DNA of 43,772 nt from a virus: IMG/VR virus record IMGVR_UViG_3300028610_001612, positions 1 through 43,772 of that record; one strand, given 5' to 3'. Each line of letters opens with the position of its first letter. The first letter of the stretch is position 1. Positions 1 through 8,255 of the stretch are shown here, piece by piece. Under the pieces are notes generated by a model. The model had not been told where the DNA came from. It made no database searches and saw only the letters and a list, made by a program, of their open reading frames with translations. The position numbers and the translations under genes are program-made.

Positions 1-1554
1 GATATTAGTGGTTGGGATAGTGGTTCAAATTTATATTTATCTAACACAACTACATCAACAGTTGTTATAGGAGATAATACTAACATATATTCAAACACAG
101 AAGGTACTTTTGAAAATAGATATTCATTAGTTAAAAATAATATAGTACTTGGTGTAAATGCCGGTAAAGCAAATCCACAAGATGATCCAGATCCAAGATT
201 TAGAGGTAGTTATAATATTATAATGGGACTCAATGCTGCTTTTACTCTTATACTTGCTGATAATAGTATAATTTTAGGACAAGAAGCCGGATATTTATTG
301 GAAGATGGAGATGCTAATATTTTTATAGGATATCAAAGCGGTCGTAGTATAGTTGATAGTACTTATAATACTTTGATAGGATATCAAAGTGGTAAATATT
401 TAACCGGTGAATACAATATCGCATTAGGATCACAAGCTTTAATGGGTAAATCTTCAAATAATTCTTCAGATGATCATAATATAGGTATAGGAAGATATAC
501 TGGATTTAATCTTCAAACAAATGCTAAATATAATATATTGATGGGATATTATGCAGGAGGAACATTAGGAAACCATGATAATAATATATTTATAGGATAT
601 CTTGCTGGTAGATATGCTGTTGCAGATAATAACATAGCAATTGGTTATGAAGCATTAGGCGGAAATACAGCGTTAGCTGGAAATGATAATGTTGCAATAG
701 GAAGATTAGCGGGAAAAACTTTATCTACAACCGCATATAGTAATGTTGTTATAGGAGCAAATGCCGGACCACAAAGCGGAAGTGGAAATACAGCATATAA
801 AAATGTTATTATCGGAAAAGGTGCAGGTGATTCAGTTACAACTGGTTTTGAAAATGTAATAATAGGTGAAAGCGCAGGTGCTTCAATAACAGCCGGACAA
901 GAAAATGTATTAATCGGAGTAGGTACTGGAGGAGCAATCACAACATTAGATTATAATACCATAATAGGTTGGAATGCAGGTTTAATTACATCTGGTGCAT
1001 CAAATGTAATGTTAGGACAAAGTGCAGGTGTTAGTAATACTACTGGAAGTTCTAACACATATATTGGACGAGGTGCAGGTTCAGATAATGTTGGAAGTTC
1101 TAACGTTTTTATAGGTAATTTTGCAGGTGAACTTCAAACAGTAGCAAATAATAAACTTATTATTGCTAATTCTAATGTACAAGAATTAATAACGGGAAGT
1201 TTCACATCAGATACGTTATCGTTAAACGCAGATGTAACAATAAGAGATTTTTTAGTATTGGATAACGTTGCACACGCATCACTAAGTGGAACATTTACCA
1301 TAGCACCTACATCATCCTTTATGAGTGTAGATGCAGCTGGTGGTGTTACATCTGATGCATCTACTGCAATAGATGATGGAGATTATGATGGTCAGATACT
1401 AATTATAACAAATACTACAACTAATCCTGTTACAATTAAAAACGGTGCTAATACAAGAATGGCTGGAGATGTTACACTAGGTAATTATGATACAATATCT
1501 TATATATGGTTAAATACAGATTGGTTAGAAACATCAAGAAGTGATAATAGTTAA
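1..1554 (+). CDS. Tail fibre with YadA-head-like repeats (5' end outside window)
   Basis: The frame is open from base 1 with no stop, so the gene begins upstream and the ATG at 223 is internal. The visible 517 residues contain about 20 copies of a short repeat of the form N-hydrophobic-hydrophobic-IG-x-x-AG, for example NVVIGANAG and NVFIGNFAG, spaced mostly 15-30 residues. Such repeats form the trimeric left-handed beta-roll of YadA-type adhesin heads. From about residue 390 the repeats stop and a beta-rich C-terminal domain begins, containing TIAPTSSFMSVDAAGG and ending LETSRSDNS. By inference this is a trimeric receptor-binding or side tail fibre, with the C-terminal domain as tip or trimerisation unit. 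It sits in front of tail and virion genes. The family assignment rests on repeat form only, since no named fibre was recognised. Confidence 0.75.
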   Translation, partial: DISGWDSGSNLYLSNTTTSTVVIGDNTNIYSNTEGTFENRYSLVKNNIVLGVNAGKANPQDDPDPRFRGSYNIIMGLNAAFTLILADNSIILGQEAGYLLEDGDANIFIGYQSGRSIVDSTYNTLIGYQSGKYLTGEYNIALGSQALMGKSSNNSSDDHNIGIGRYTGFNLQTNAKYNILMGYYAGGTLGNHDNNIFIGYLAGRYAVADNNIAIGYEALGGNTALAGNDNVAIGRLAGKTLSTTAYSNVVIGANAGPQSGSGNTAYKNVIIGKGAGDSVTTGFENVIIGESAGASITAGQENVLIGVGTGGAITTLDYNTIIGWNAGLITSGASNVMLGQSAGVSNTTGSSNTYIGRGAGSDNVGSSNVFIGNFAGELQTVANNKLIIANSNVQELITGSFTSDTLSLNADVTIRDFLVLDNVAHASLSGTFTIAPTSSFMSVDAAGGVTSDASTAIDDGDYDGQILIITNTTTNPVTIKNGANTRMAGDVTLGNYDTISYIWLNTDWLETSRSDNS

Positions 1555-1565
1555 AATAAAATAAA

Positions 1566-1805
1566 ATGATAATAGATAACGAAGAAAAAAAGGAAGCAAT
1601 CAGACTCATGGATGAATATCGAACAGTTCACGAGCAGATTGTAATACTCGAAGAAGAAATAGAAGATTTAGGTAAAAGAAAGGATAATTTAGTCGAAGAA
1701 CTTAAATCTTTAAGAGAAGAGGATAAGTACTTTATGAATATTCTTGTTGAAAAATATGGACCTGAAAACGTGAATATAGAAGAATTAAAAAAATTAGTAA
1801 TATGA
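1566..1805 (+). CDS. Small coiled-coil protein
   Basis: 79 residues, highly charged. From about residue 5 to 55 it is an almost continuous heptad-like helix (EEKKEAIRLMDEYRTVHEQI and onward), then a short tail ending KKLVI. There are no cysteines and no membrane segment. It starts 11 nt after the tail fibre stop and its last four bases overlap the start of the next gene (ATGA), so translation is probably coupled to the membrane protein that follows. Position between fibre and spanin-like protein could fit a fibre chaperone or lysis accessory role, but nothing in the sequence decides this. Function unknown. Confidence 0.7.
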   Translation: MIIDNEEKKEAIRLMDEYRTVHEQIVILEEEIEDLGKRKDNLVEELKSLREEDKYFMNILVEKYGPENVNIEELKKLVI

Positions 1806-2674
1806 AAATTTTAATGTATTTAGGAAAAGCATTTAAATGGATAATTGATCCTAAAAATAGAACATTGGTAATGTTTTTAGGAATGGCTTTGTTTTTAGTT
1901 TTGTTTTTAAGTCAATGTAATAGAACAAAACATTTTAAGGGTGAGGTTAAAGCAGCTGAAAAGAAAGCTTTAGTAACCCATAACAATTATTTAGCATCAC
2001 AAGATAGTGTTGAAACATATGTGACTAAAAATAATTCACTTAAGGGGGTAATAAGTGGTTATCAAATAACTGAAAAAGAACTTAATGATATTTATAATGA
2101 TTTATTTACTGAACATGAAGAACTTAAAAATACTAAACCTAAAACAATTATAGAAACTAAGATTGAATATAGGGAAAAGATAGTTGAAGTTCCTGTTTAT
2201 GTTGAAATGGATAGTAATGGTGGTAAATTTACATTCAATGCAGATACTGCTTTTGATGAATTAAATTCTAGAAAATTAAGTGGGATAATACCGTTTAAGA
2301 TGAAATATTTTAATACTTTTGATAGTACTGAAATAGATATATCTTATAACAATCTTTTTGGTATTCCTTATCCTGGATTGGCAAATTTTGATCTTAAACA
2401 ATCAATGGGATTGATAGTAGGATTATCTAATGATGAAGAAACTGGTAGACCTGTAATATGGGCAGAAACAAAATACCCAGGTATAACGTTTTCAAGTATA
2501 GTTGGAGCAGATATATTAGCAGATGAAAAAGATAATAAATTAATTAGAAGCTATAGAAAAGTTTGGGGTGTTGGTTTAAACGGAGGAATAGGATTGGATG
2601 CTAATTTAGAAAAGACATTCTTTTTGGGAATAGGATTGAATTATACACCTAGATTTTTACAGTTTGGAAAATAA
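1802..2674 (+). CDS. Membrane-anchored spanin-like protein
   Basis: 290 residues. One membrane helix near residues 22-40 (TLVMFLGMALFLVLFLSQC) follows a short basic N-terminus. A predicted periplasmic coiled coil then runs to about residue 125, followed by a KTIIETKIEYREKIVEVPVY segment and a beta-rich C-terminal domain with glycine-alternating strands (GVGLNGGIGLDANL, FFLGIGLNYTPRF). The C-terminus resembles the outer-membrane-like ends of many hypothetical Bacteroidota phage proteins found near lysis genes. An N-in helix plus periplasmic coiled coil is the layout of an i-spanin or Rz-like protein, and the beta-rich end might replace a separate o-spanin. No endolysin or holin is adjacent. 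An alternative is a virion protein that spans the envelope during entry. Confidence 0.5.
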   Translation: MKILMYLGKAFKWIIDPKNRTLVMFLGMALFLVLFLSQCNRTKHFKGEVKAAEKKALVTHNNYLASQDSVETYVTKNNSLKGVISGYQITEKELNDIYNDLFTEHEELKNTKPKTIIETKIEYREKIVEVPVYVEMDSNGGKFTFNADTAFDELNSRKLSGIIPFKMKYFNTFDSTEIDISYNNLFGIPYPGLANFDLKQSMGLIVGLSNDEETGRPVIWAETKYPGITFSSIVGADILADEKDNKLIRSYRKVWGVGLNGGIGLDANLEKTFFLGIGLNYTPRFLQFGK

Positions 2675-2682
2675 AATAAACA

Positions 2683-4128
2683 ATGGCAAGTAGCAGTAGA
2701 TATATACAAATGAATGACTACGTATTAGTAGAATACGAATATACTGATCCTTCTAATTTGGAAGAATATGAAGTTGACGATTGTCCAGTAGAAATACTTA
2801 CTAATGGATATACATCAACAAATTATATGTTTACTCCAGATGATGCGATTACTGATTTAGGAAACATTAGAGATAGAAGTGCTACACCTATCAATAATGA
2901 TAAGGATGAATATGTCTCATTAAATACTGATTTACCGATTGAATATGTGGATTATGATAGTCAAATGACTGAATCTGCAAATCTTGAACAGGTATTTGAT
3001 TCTCCAACAACTACATCTATAGCATATGATACGGTTAAATTTCATATGAGAGCAGGATTTTCATTTGAAGATTATGATGGTTATCTTTTTGAAATAATGG
3101 TTTCACAACGAGATAATACAAAGATGAATTTAAGTTCGTTGGTATTCTATAGAACTGATAGTTTTCAAACTCTTAATCCAAAGCCGTTCTTGGTTGGTGA
3201 TAAGTTGTATACTACGTATATTGAAATAAAAATACCAGCTATAAAATATTTTAATTTTACAACAGTTAATACAATAGTTGGTACAGATAAAATAGAATCT
3301 AGATTAACTACTCCTAACATACAACCAGTATCTGCAGCAAACAGAGTAAAGGGTCAGGGATTTTTAACAAGTACTTTGATAGATATTACATTAAAGGGAA
3401 TATATGAAACAAATATCATAAATGGATTTACATATTACAAAGTTAAATCTCTTAATTCTGCAACATTAAATCAAGCAGATACTTTTGGTGATTTAGTTGC
3501 TAAGATAGAAGAAGCCGAAGACGGTGATTATTACAGATTTTACGGAGAATATAATGGAATCATATTTGAAGATTTCATAACAGAATTAAATAATCAAGGA
3601 AATGATTATCTAGTATTTCATGAATTAACTGTTAATGAACAGGTAGGAATAAATACTATTGAAAGTGGAAATTATACATTGTTACAAACAGATAATTGGG
3701 ATACTATAAATACATTTAGACCTGTATTATTGAATAGTGGAAATGCTGTTAGTTATACAATATCTTATGTTTTAAGGTTAATGAATAAGGTTGATAACAG
3801 TCAAATAATAAAATCATCACAGTTAAGTTCATATGATGTTAAAAAGTATGGAAAGAAAATGATGCAATTAAATATGGGATTGATTCCCACAATTACTAAA
3901 GTTTATAATAAAATAGAAAATGTTAATATATTACCGGAAACTGAAATTGAAACAGTTGAAGTAGTTGAAGAAGAAGTTATTACATTACCAGATCCAATTA
4001 TAAAAACATTGACAACTACTGTAGAAAAAATAGTTATAAAAACAGAATATGTAAATTTATTTAGAGATAGAATTAACATAAAGGTTGGTTCATCTAAAGT
4101 AAGTGTAACAAGTAAAAAAATAAATTAA
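2683..4128 (+). CDS. Putative tail or baseplate structural protein
   Basis: 481 residues with no signal peptide. Composition is beta-rich, with many Asn, Thr, Tyr and Asp, as in phage baseplate and fibre-attachment proteins. The N-terminal 60 residues (YVLVEYEYTDPSNLEEYEVD) look like a small domain. The last 60 residues are an extended repetitive strand region rich in Val, Glu and Thr (TVEVVEEEVITLPDP, KTLTTTVEKIVIKTEYVN). It is preceded by an A-rich tract and lies in a run of tail genes with 2-9 nt gaps. No recognised T4 counterpart. The role is inferred from position and composition only. Confidence 0.55.
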   Translation: MASSSRYIQMNDYVLVEYEYTDPSNLEEYEVDDCPVEILTNGYTSTNYMFTPDDAITDLGNIRDRSATPINNDKDEYVSLNTDLPIEYVDYDSQMTESANLEQVFDSPTTTSIAYDTVKFHMRAGFSFEDYDGYLFEIMVSQRDNTKMNLSSLVFYRTDSFQTLNPKPFLVGDKLYTTYIEIKIPAIKYFNFTTVNTIVGTDKIESRLTTPNIQPVSAANRVKGQGFLTSTLIDITLKGIYETNIINGFTYYKVKSLNSATLNQADTFGDLVAKIEEAEDGDYYRFYGEYNGIIFEDFITELNNQGNDYLVFHELTVNEQVGINTIESGNYTLLQTDNWDTINTFRPVLLNSGNAVSYTISYVLRLMNKVDNSQIIKSSQLSSYDVKKYGKKMMQLNMGLIPTITKVYNKIENVNILPETEIETVEVVEEEVITLPDPIIKTLTTTVEKIVIKTEYVNLFRDRINIKVGSSKVSVTSKKIN

Positions 4129-4130
4129 TA

Positions 4131-4973
4131 ATGGCAATAGATATAAGAACATATAATGAAAATGAAAGTGATCAATATACGACAGTTGTTCAAAAATTAT
4201 CTGAGAATAATGAGATATTTGCACAAGGTTACGCTATAATAAGGATTTCTCCTTTTGGTGATTATTATATGTTTACTATATATAGGGAAATAGATGGTCA
4301 AAACATACCGATGGATTTAACAACTCTTGGAACACTGTACCTTAATTTTTATGATGAAAGTGAAGAAATATCAGTTAAAAGTTATAGAAATACTGAAGGC
4401 GTTGATAGCACACAAGGTGAGGTAATGTTTAAAGTGAATAAAACTCAATCCAAAAAAATATTAGGTTTTAAAAATAATACTTTTTATATTACAAATAGAA
4501 TGGAATTAGGTGAAGATGCATCAGATGAATCAGTTATTTATAGTGGTATATTTTATAAGTTTAGTGAAGCAGATGAAAATGCACTAAAGGAAGAATTTGA
4601 AAAATATAAATTAAAGACGCAGGAAATTATTGCTTTACAAAATGATGAAATTGAAAATTTACAGGAAGAAAATGATGCTTTAGTTAAAAGATTATCGTAT
4701 ATTGTTGATTTATATAACAAACAAAAAGCTTTAAATGCAGAATTACAAAATCAAATTGAAACTGGACAAACTGAACAAAATGGACAAACTGAACAAGAAA
4801 ATATAATTATACCACCTATAAATACGATAGATCCTAATACTGTTTTAGAAGAATTGTCTAATAATATTCCATTAAGTGAACAAGAATTAGAAAATATAGT
4901 TGATAGTTCTAATAAAATAGGTATTAAACAATTTCAATCAGTATCAACAAGTGGTGGTATAGGATTACAATAA
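4131..4973 (+). CDS. Putative tail structural protein with C-terminal coiled coil
   Basis: 280 residues. Residues 1-150 form a compact beta-rich domain (FGDYYMFTIYREIDGQ, LYLNFYDESEEISVK). Residues about 155-205 are a strong coiled coil (EEFEKYKLKTQEIIALQNDE). A Gln/Glu/Asn-rich linker with a near-perfect short repeat (GQTEQNGQTEQ) follows, then a tail that ends GGIGLQ. A globular head plus trimerising coil is common in baseplate and fibre-network proteins. The gene starts 2 nt after the preceding stop, so the two are probably co-expressed and may interact. No family recognised. Confidence 0.55.
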   Translation: MAIDIRTYNENESDQYTTVVQKLSENNEIFAQGYAIIRISPFGDYYMFTIYREIDGQNIPMDLTTLGTLYLNFYDESEEISVKSYRNTEGVDSTQGEVMFKVNKTQSKKILGFKNNTFYITNRMELGEDASDESVIYSGIFYKFSEADENALKEEFEKYKLKTQEIIALQNDEIENLQEENDALVKRLSYIVDLYNKQKALNAELQNQIETGQTEQNGQTEQENIIIPPINTIDPNTVLEELSNNIPLSEQELENIVDSSNKIGIKQFQSVSTSGGIGLQ

Positions 4974-5008
4974 CATCAAAATGTCAGAAGATAAATTAAA
5001 TATAGAAA

Positions 5009-5563
5009 ATGATATTAAACGCTAGAAACGATACTTTTACATTTTTCTTTCCAATTAAATTCGTACCAGATTGGGTAAATGAAAGATATGCACCATATTT
5101 AAATAAAATGCCTGGTAATTTGATAACTAAACCAATTGATCTTATTAATTATGGCGTACAATCTTTAAATCTTCCAGGTGCAGCATTTACTCCAGTTGAA
5201 CAAGTAGGTAAACATGGAAGAATTAGAACATATAGAGATGCAAAACCAGAACAGGAATTATTATCAAAAGAATTAACAGTAACTATTCAAATGCTTGATG
5301 GTTATATTAATTATTGGATGATGCTAGATATATTTTCTCATTGGTATGGATTCGAAGAAAGTTCAACGCATTTACCCGAAGGAACTGCAATAAGAATACA
5401 TGATTCGGAAGGATTAACAATAGTTACAATACAGATGAAAAGAATGTTATTTACAGAAATAGGAGCAATTGATATGTCATTTTCAAATAATGAATTAACA
5501 TTTTCAACCTTTGATTGTACATTCAGCTATAATGAATTATATACAAACGTTGATTTAGATTAA
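5009..5563 (+). CDS. Tail tube-like protein
   Basis: 184 residues. The pattern F-x-F-P near the start, then Y-x-PY, YGVQSLNLPG, veQ, SKELTVTIQMLDGYINYWMM and a closing FSYNELY matches conserved proteins of T4-like phages that I associate with the tail tube or its baseplate initiator (gp19/gp54 group; T4 gp19 is 163 residues). In many tail-tube proteins the DGYINYW segment lies in the beta-sandwich core. The ATG used here overlaps another ATG at 4981 in a different frame, which encodes 14 residues and sits in a better A-rich context. The true N-terminus is therefore uncertain. Function inferred from similarity of pattern. Confidence 0.5.
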   Translation: MILNARNDTFTFFFPIKFVPDWVNERYAPYLNKMPGNLITKPIDLINYGVQSLNLPGAAFTPVEQVGKHGRIRTYRDAKPEQELLSKELTVTIQMLDGYINYWMMLDIFSHWYGFEESSTHLPEGTAIRIHDSEGLTIVTIQMKRMLFTEIGAIDMSFSNNELTFSTFDCTFSYNELYTNVDLD

Positions 5564-5580
5564 TATATAAAAAAATAAAC
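5564..5580 (+). promoter_or_regulatory. Candidate late promoter (TATATAA class)
   Basis: TATATAAAAAAATAAAC lies 23 nt before the ATG at 5587, immediately after the tail tube-like gene. No AAAC box sits upstream at the early-class spacing. It matches sites at 6319, 14041, 18601, 36271 and 38765, all before probable virion genes. Inferred gp55-dependent by analogy with the T4 late box TATAAATA. Confidence 0.5.
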
Positions 5581-5586
5581 TTTATA

Positions 5587-6309
5587 ATGGAAGCCTTTAG
5601 TGATTATATAAAAATAGAAACAAGACTTGATGAAATCTTTACAAAGTTTTTAAATGAACAAGATGAGGATTCTAAATTTTCTAATAATGTTAAGATGATA
5701 ATTATAAATAAAAAAGAAGAATTTATAGTTGATGAAAATATAAAGGGCTTTTTTAATAAAATAAAAGATAAATTTAAAAATCTTAAAGCTAACGTTAAAA
5801 GAAAAATAGAAAAAATCAAAAAGAGAAAAGATATAACTGATGATGAAAAAGAAACTGAAATAGAAACTGTTTTGAGTGAATATGATGAATCAGTACAAAT
5901 TACTTTTAATGAATCAATAGAGGAATACATAACATCAAATGGAAATGATTTTAAAACATTTTCTGAATACTTAGATAATTTAAAAATTATAATTGATGAA
6001 AGTAAAAAAAGTGAAGAAGAATTAAATAGGATCTTTGATAAAAAGTTCGATGAACTGTGTGAAAAATTACGATTGATGGATTTGGAAAGTTTATCAGAAG
6101 AAGAATTGGAAAAACTTGTTCAAGAAAATTTGATTGAAGAGGGTGTTTTAGGAACCATAATCGGAGGATTAGCTGGTTTTGCGTTAGGAAAATGGATTGG
6201 AAAAAAAGTTGCAAAGGTATTGGGAGTTGAAAAGGGTATTCTTTATGATCTATTTACGAGTAGACTTGTTGGTACAGCAATAGGAGCATCAATTGGTAAA
6301 AAGATATAA
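5587..6309 (+). CDS. Probable internal head protein with small-residue hydrophobic helix
   Basis: 240 residues. It begins MEAFSDYIK, a loose match to the N-terminal signature of other probable packaged proteins here. A Lys/Glu-rich region (FFNKIKDKFKNLKANVKRK) and a helical middle follow. Near residues 180-212 there is a glycine-zipper-like hydrophobic stretch, GVLGTIIGGLAGFALGKWIG, with a second small-residue stretch at the C-terminus (GTAIGASIGKKI). Glycine-zipper helices insert in membranes, and similar ones occur in phage ejection proteins. Several hydrophobic-x-Glu sites (LIEEG) could be prohead protease targets. Preceded by a candidate late promoter. Function inferred; a holin is less likely because the hydrophobic part is C-terminal to a long charged domain. 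Confidence 0.5.
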   Translation: MEAFSDYIKIETRLDEIFTKFLNEQDEDSKFSNNVKMIIINKKEEFIVDENIKGFFNKIKDKFKNLKANVKRKIEKIKKRKDITDDEKETEIETVLSEYDESVQITFNESIEEYITSNGNDFKTFSEYLDNLKIIIDESKKSEEELNRIFDKKFDELCEKLRLMDLESLSEEELEKLVQENLIEEGVLGTIIGGLAGFALGKWIGKKVAKVLGVEKGILYDLFTSRLVGTAIGASIGKKI

Positions 6310-6325
6310 ATAAATAAATATATAA
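6303..6325 (+). promoter_or_regulatory. Candidate late promoter, includes an exact T4 late box
   Basis: TATAAATA at 6305-6312 equals the T4 late promoter consensus and overlaps the stop codon of the upstream gene. A second element, TATATAA, lies at 6319-6325, 29 nt before the ATG at 6348, which is the distance seen at the other late-class sites. Either or both could be used. Confidence 0.5.
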
Positions 6326-6347
6326 AATAAATAAAAACAAAAAAATT

Positions 6348-7397
6348 ATGGCAAAAGTACTAAATTTTAATCAATTTTTTAGCGTTGAAGACAAGGTTTT
6401 TACCGTTGATGAAATGAAAAATATAATTGCAAATGATTATATTAAGAGTTCTAGTCAAGACTTGTTAAAAGAATGGTTAGAATTAGACGAAAAAGAAGAT
6501 GTTCTTTTAAATTCTGAAATATTTGAAGCAGAAGGTTTAAAATTAACTTATACTGATGAAGGTGAATTAAGTGAAGAATCAATAGAACTTCTTATATCTG
6601 AAATGGAAGATGATGAAGTAGAAGAAATGCTTGCAGAATTTACAGATGAAGATTTTAATGAAATGCTTGCAGAATTTACAGATGAAGATCTTGAAGAAAT
6701 AATGTTAGAATTTTCTGATGAAGATATGGATGAAATCCTTTCTGAATTGAAAGATGAAGATTATAAAGAAATTGTTGAGGATTTTACTGATGAAGAAATC
6801 AAAGAATTAAGAACTCAATTAAAGTTTACAGAAGATGAAGATCTTTTTGAAGCAGGTGCTAAATCAAGAGTACTTAAAGCTGTTGTTAAACAGGGAAAAG
6901 CTGCTAAAAAAATACTTAAAACTCAAAAGGATAAAGTTGCAAGTAAAGCAAAATCTGTAATTAAAAGCGCTAAAGATTCTAAAGCAGGTAAAAAAGTAAA
7001 AGCTAAACTTCTTAAAACTAAAATGGTTAAGAAAAAAATGGGTGGTAAAGTTACTCTTACTAAAAAAGGTAAACAAGCAATTAAAACTGCTAAAACTGCA
7101 GGAGTTGTTGGAGCAGCAGGTGTAGGAGTTGGAGCAGCAGCAGCTACAGCAAGAGCTAAAAAGAAAAACGAAAGTTTACAAGAAAGTATAGAAAATGAAA
7201 CTAATTCAGAAGTTATTTTATTATTAAAAGAGCAAAAGGAATCTTTGAGATTTAAAATAGTTAAATTAAAAGCATCTTTAATGGAATCATGTGAAACATT
7301 GATTGAAGAAGAATTTATTTATGATACATTAGATGAAACTGTAATGGAATCCATAGATAAAAAAGCAGAAATAATTACTGGCATATTAAACGATTAA
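6348..7397 (+). CDS. Probable internal head protein with acidic 12-residue repeats and basic helix
   Basis: 349 residues in three parts. The N-terminus, MAKVLNFNQF, carries the Phe-10 signature shared by a dozen proteins here. Residues about 85-165 hold six degenerate tandem 12-residue repeats of the form EMLAEFTDEDF, very acidic; two units are nearly identical in DNA at 36 nt spacing, indicating recent duplication. Residues about 170-250 are extremely Lys-rich (KVKAKLLKTKMVKKKMGGK), then an Ala/Gly hydrophobic segment (GVVGAAGVGVGAAAA) and KKKNES. A C-terminal helical domain ends the protein. The acidic-then-basic layout recalls scaffold or core proteins that are cleaved in the prohead, with basic parts binding DNA. 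A terminator follows at 7419. Function inferred. Confidence 0.55.
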   Translation: MAKVLNFNQFFSVEDKVFTVDEMKNIIANDYIKSSSQDLLKEWLELDEKEDVLLNSEIFEAEGLKLTYTDEGELSEESIELLISEMEDDEVEEMLAEFTDEDFNEMLAEFTDEDLEEIMLEFSDEDMDEILSELKDEDYKEIVEDFTDEEIKELRTQLKFTEDEDLFEAGAKSRVLKAVVKQGKAAKKILKTQKDKVASKAKSVIKSAKDSKAGKKVKAKLLKTKMVKKKMGGKVTLTKKGKQAIKTAKTAGVVGAAGVGVGAAAATARAKKKNESLQESIENETNSEVILLLKEQKESLRFKIVKLKASLMESCETLIEEEFIYDTLDETVMESIDKKAEIITGILND

Positions 7398-7405
7398 TAC
7401 TAACC

Positions 7406-7449
7406 AAATCCATATATAGGGTATCTTTTTGGTACCCTTTTGTGGATTT
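7406..7449 (+). terminator. Terminator, hairpin nested in a second stem
   Basis: The inner hairpin pairs GGGTATC (7419-7425) with GGTACCC (7431-7437) across a TTTTT loop, with one G-T wobble, and is followed by TTTT. Outside it AAATCCA (7406-7412) can pair perfectly with TGGATTT (7443-7449), giving a nested structure. It ends the virion gene block before the RuvC-like gene. Confidence 0.75.
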
Positions 7450-7463
7450 ATAATACTTACAAA

Positions 7464-8114
7464 ATGAATTATATTGGAATCGATTTCTCGATCAACTCAC
7501 CAGGAATTTGTTTATTTACAGAAGTATCAAACAATTATAAATTTATAAATTTTACAAACACTACAAAACCAGTCGAAAAATTAAAATTACATTATAATTT
7601 ATATGTTGATGTGGATTGTTTTGATTTAGTCACCTATTTAAGAGATAAAAAGAATGATGATTATGCAACAGATCAATTAAATAAGATAAAAAATGCACAA
7701 GATTTGGCATATGCGATTGTAATAGAATTAGAGTCACATATAATATTAAATTATAAAGTTAAGATTGGTATAGAAGGATATTCGTACGGTTCAAGGGGAA
7801 ATGCATTTATAGATCTTATTGCATTCAATTCTGTTCTTAGAAATAAACTTTATAATAGGTTTGGAAATGTTAGTGTATTTTCACCATCCCAGATTAAAAA
7901 GCATGCTGGTAAAGGAAATGCAAATAAATTAATGATGTTTAATTATTTTTTAGAAAATGCATTAGATGATAAGGTTTTAGAAAATAATGCATTCTGGCTC
8001 TGGTGTCATGATAACAAAGATAAATGTTTTAATAAGAAAGGAGATATAGTAAAGCCTCTGGATGACATAGTCGATTCTTATTTCGTTTGTAAATATCTTA
8101 TTGACTTGGAATAG
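7464..8114 (+). CDS. RuvC-like Holliday junction nuclease
   Basis: 216 residues from ATG 7464; an in-frame TTG further upstream lies in the terminator and was not used. RNase H-fold signatures are visible. The first strand is YIGIDFSINSPG (Asp at about residue 6), the second acidic site is IGIEGYSYGSRG, and a C-terminal DDIVDSYF helix supplies the last acidic pair. The central SPSQIKKHAGKGNANK resembles the K-x-x-x-G-x-G-x-A-x-K loop of RuvC-type and phage crossover-junction nucleases. It would resolve recombination intermediates or branched DNA before packaging. T4 uses the unrelated endonuclease VII for this. TATAAT at 7449-7454 may be a -10 box, without the AAAC box of the other early sites. 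Confidence 0.7.
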   Translation: MNYIGIDFSINSPGICLFTEVSNNYKFINFTNTTKPVEKLKLHYNLYVDVDCFDLVTYLRDKKNDDYATDQLNKIKNAQDLAYAIVIELESHIILNYKVKIGIEGYSYGSRGNAFIDLIAFNSVLRNKLYNRFGNVSVFSPSQIKKHAGKGNANKLMMFNYFLENALDDKVLENNAFWLWCHDNKDKCFNKKGDIVKPLDDIVDSYFVCKYLIDLE

Positions 8115-8207
8115 TGTTTATCACCAACTAAAAACAACTAATATTTATATTGTGCCGGTCAGAGAAAGTTTCGGTTTCGGAAAAATAACCATAAAATATT
8201 TTTTTGT

Positions 8208-8234
8208 AAACATTTTTACTTGAAAAAATATAAT
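8208..8234 (+). promoter_or_regulatory. AAAC-N17-TATAAT promoter P1
   Basis: AAAC at 8208-8211, 17 nt, then TATAAT at 8229-8234. The extended upstream box TGTAAACATTTT is identical to that of P6 before the sliding clamp, and both -10 boxes continue as TATAATTAAT. It drives the 2H phosphoesterase, small ORF and GroES-like genes. The 141 nt gap before 8256 shows no gene. Confidence 0.75.
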
Positions 8235-8255
8235 TAATGTTAAAATAATAATGAA

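Noticed and set aside
645-941. Minus-strand open frames across the window, such as here, 5604-5930, 18216-18572 and 34946-35338
   Set aside because: Each lies wholly within a well-supported + strand gene, has low-complexity Leu/Phe/Ser-rich composition expected from the complement of AT-rich coding sequence, and lacks any motif.
5987-6214. The 5587 protein as a holin
   Set aside because: The hydrophobic part is a single C-terminal glycine-zipper segment behind a long charged domain, unlike short two- or three-helix holins.
7440-7463. TTG start adding eight residues to the RuvC-like protein
   Set aside because: The extension lies inside the terminator and outer stem; MNYIGIDFS from the ATG is the natural first strand.
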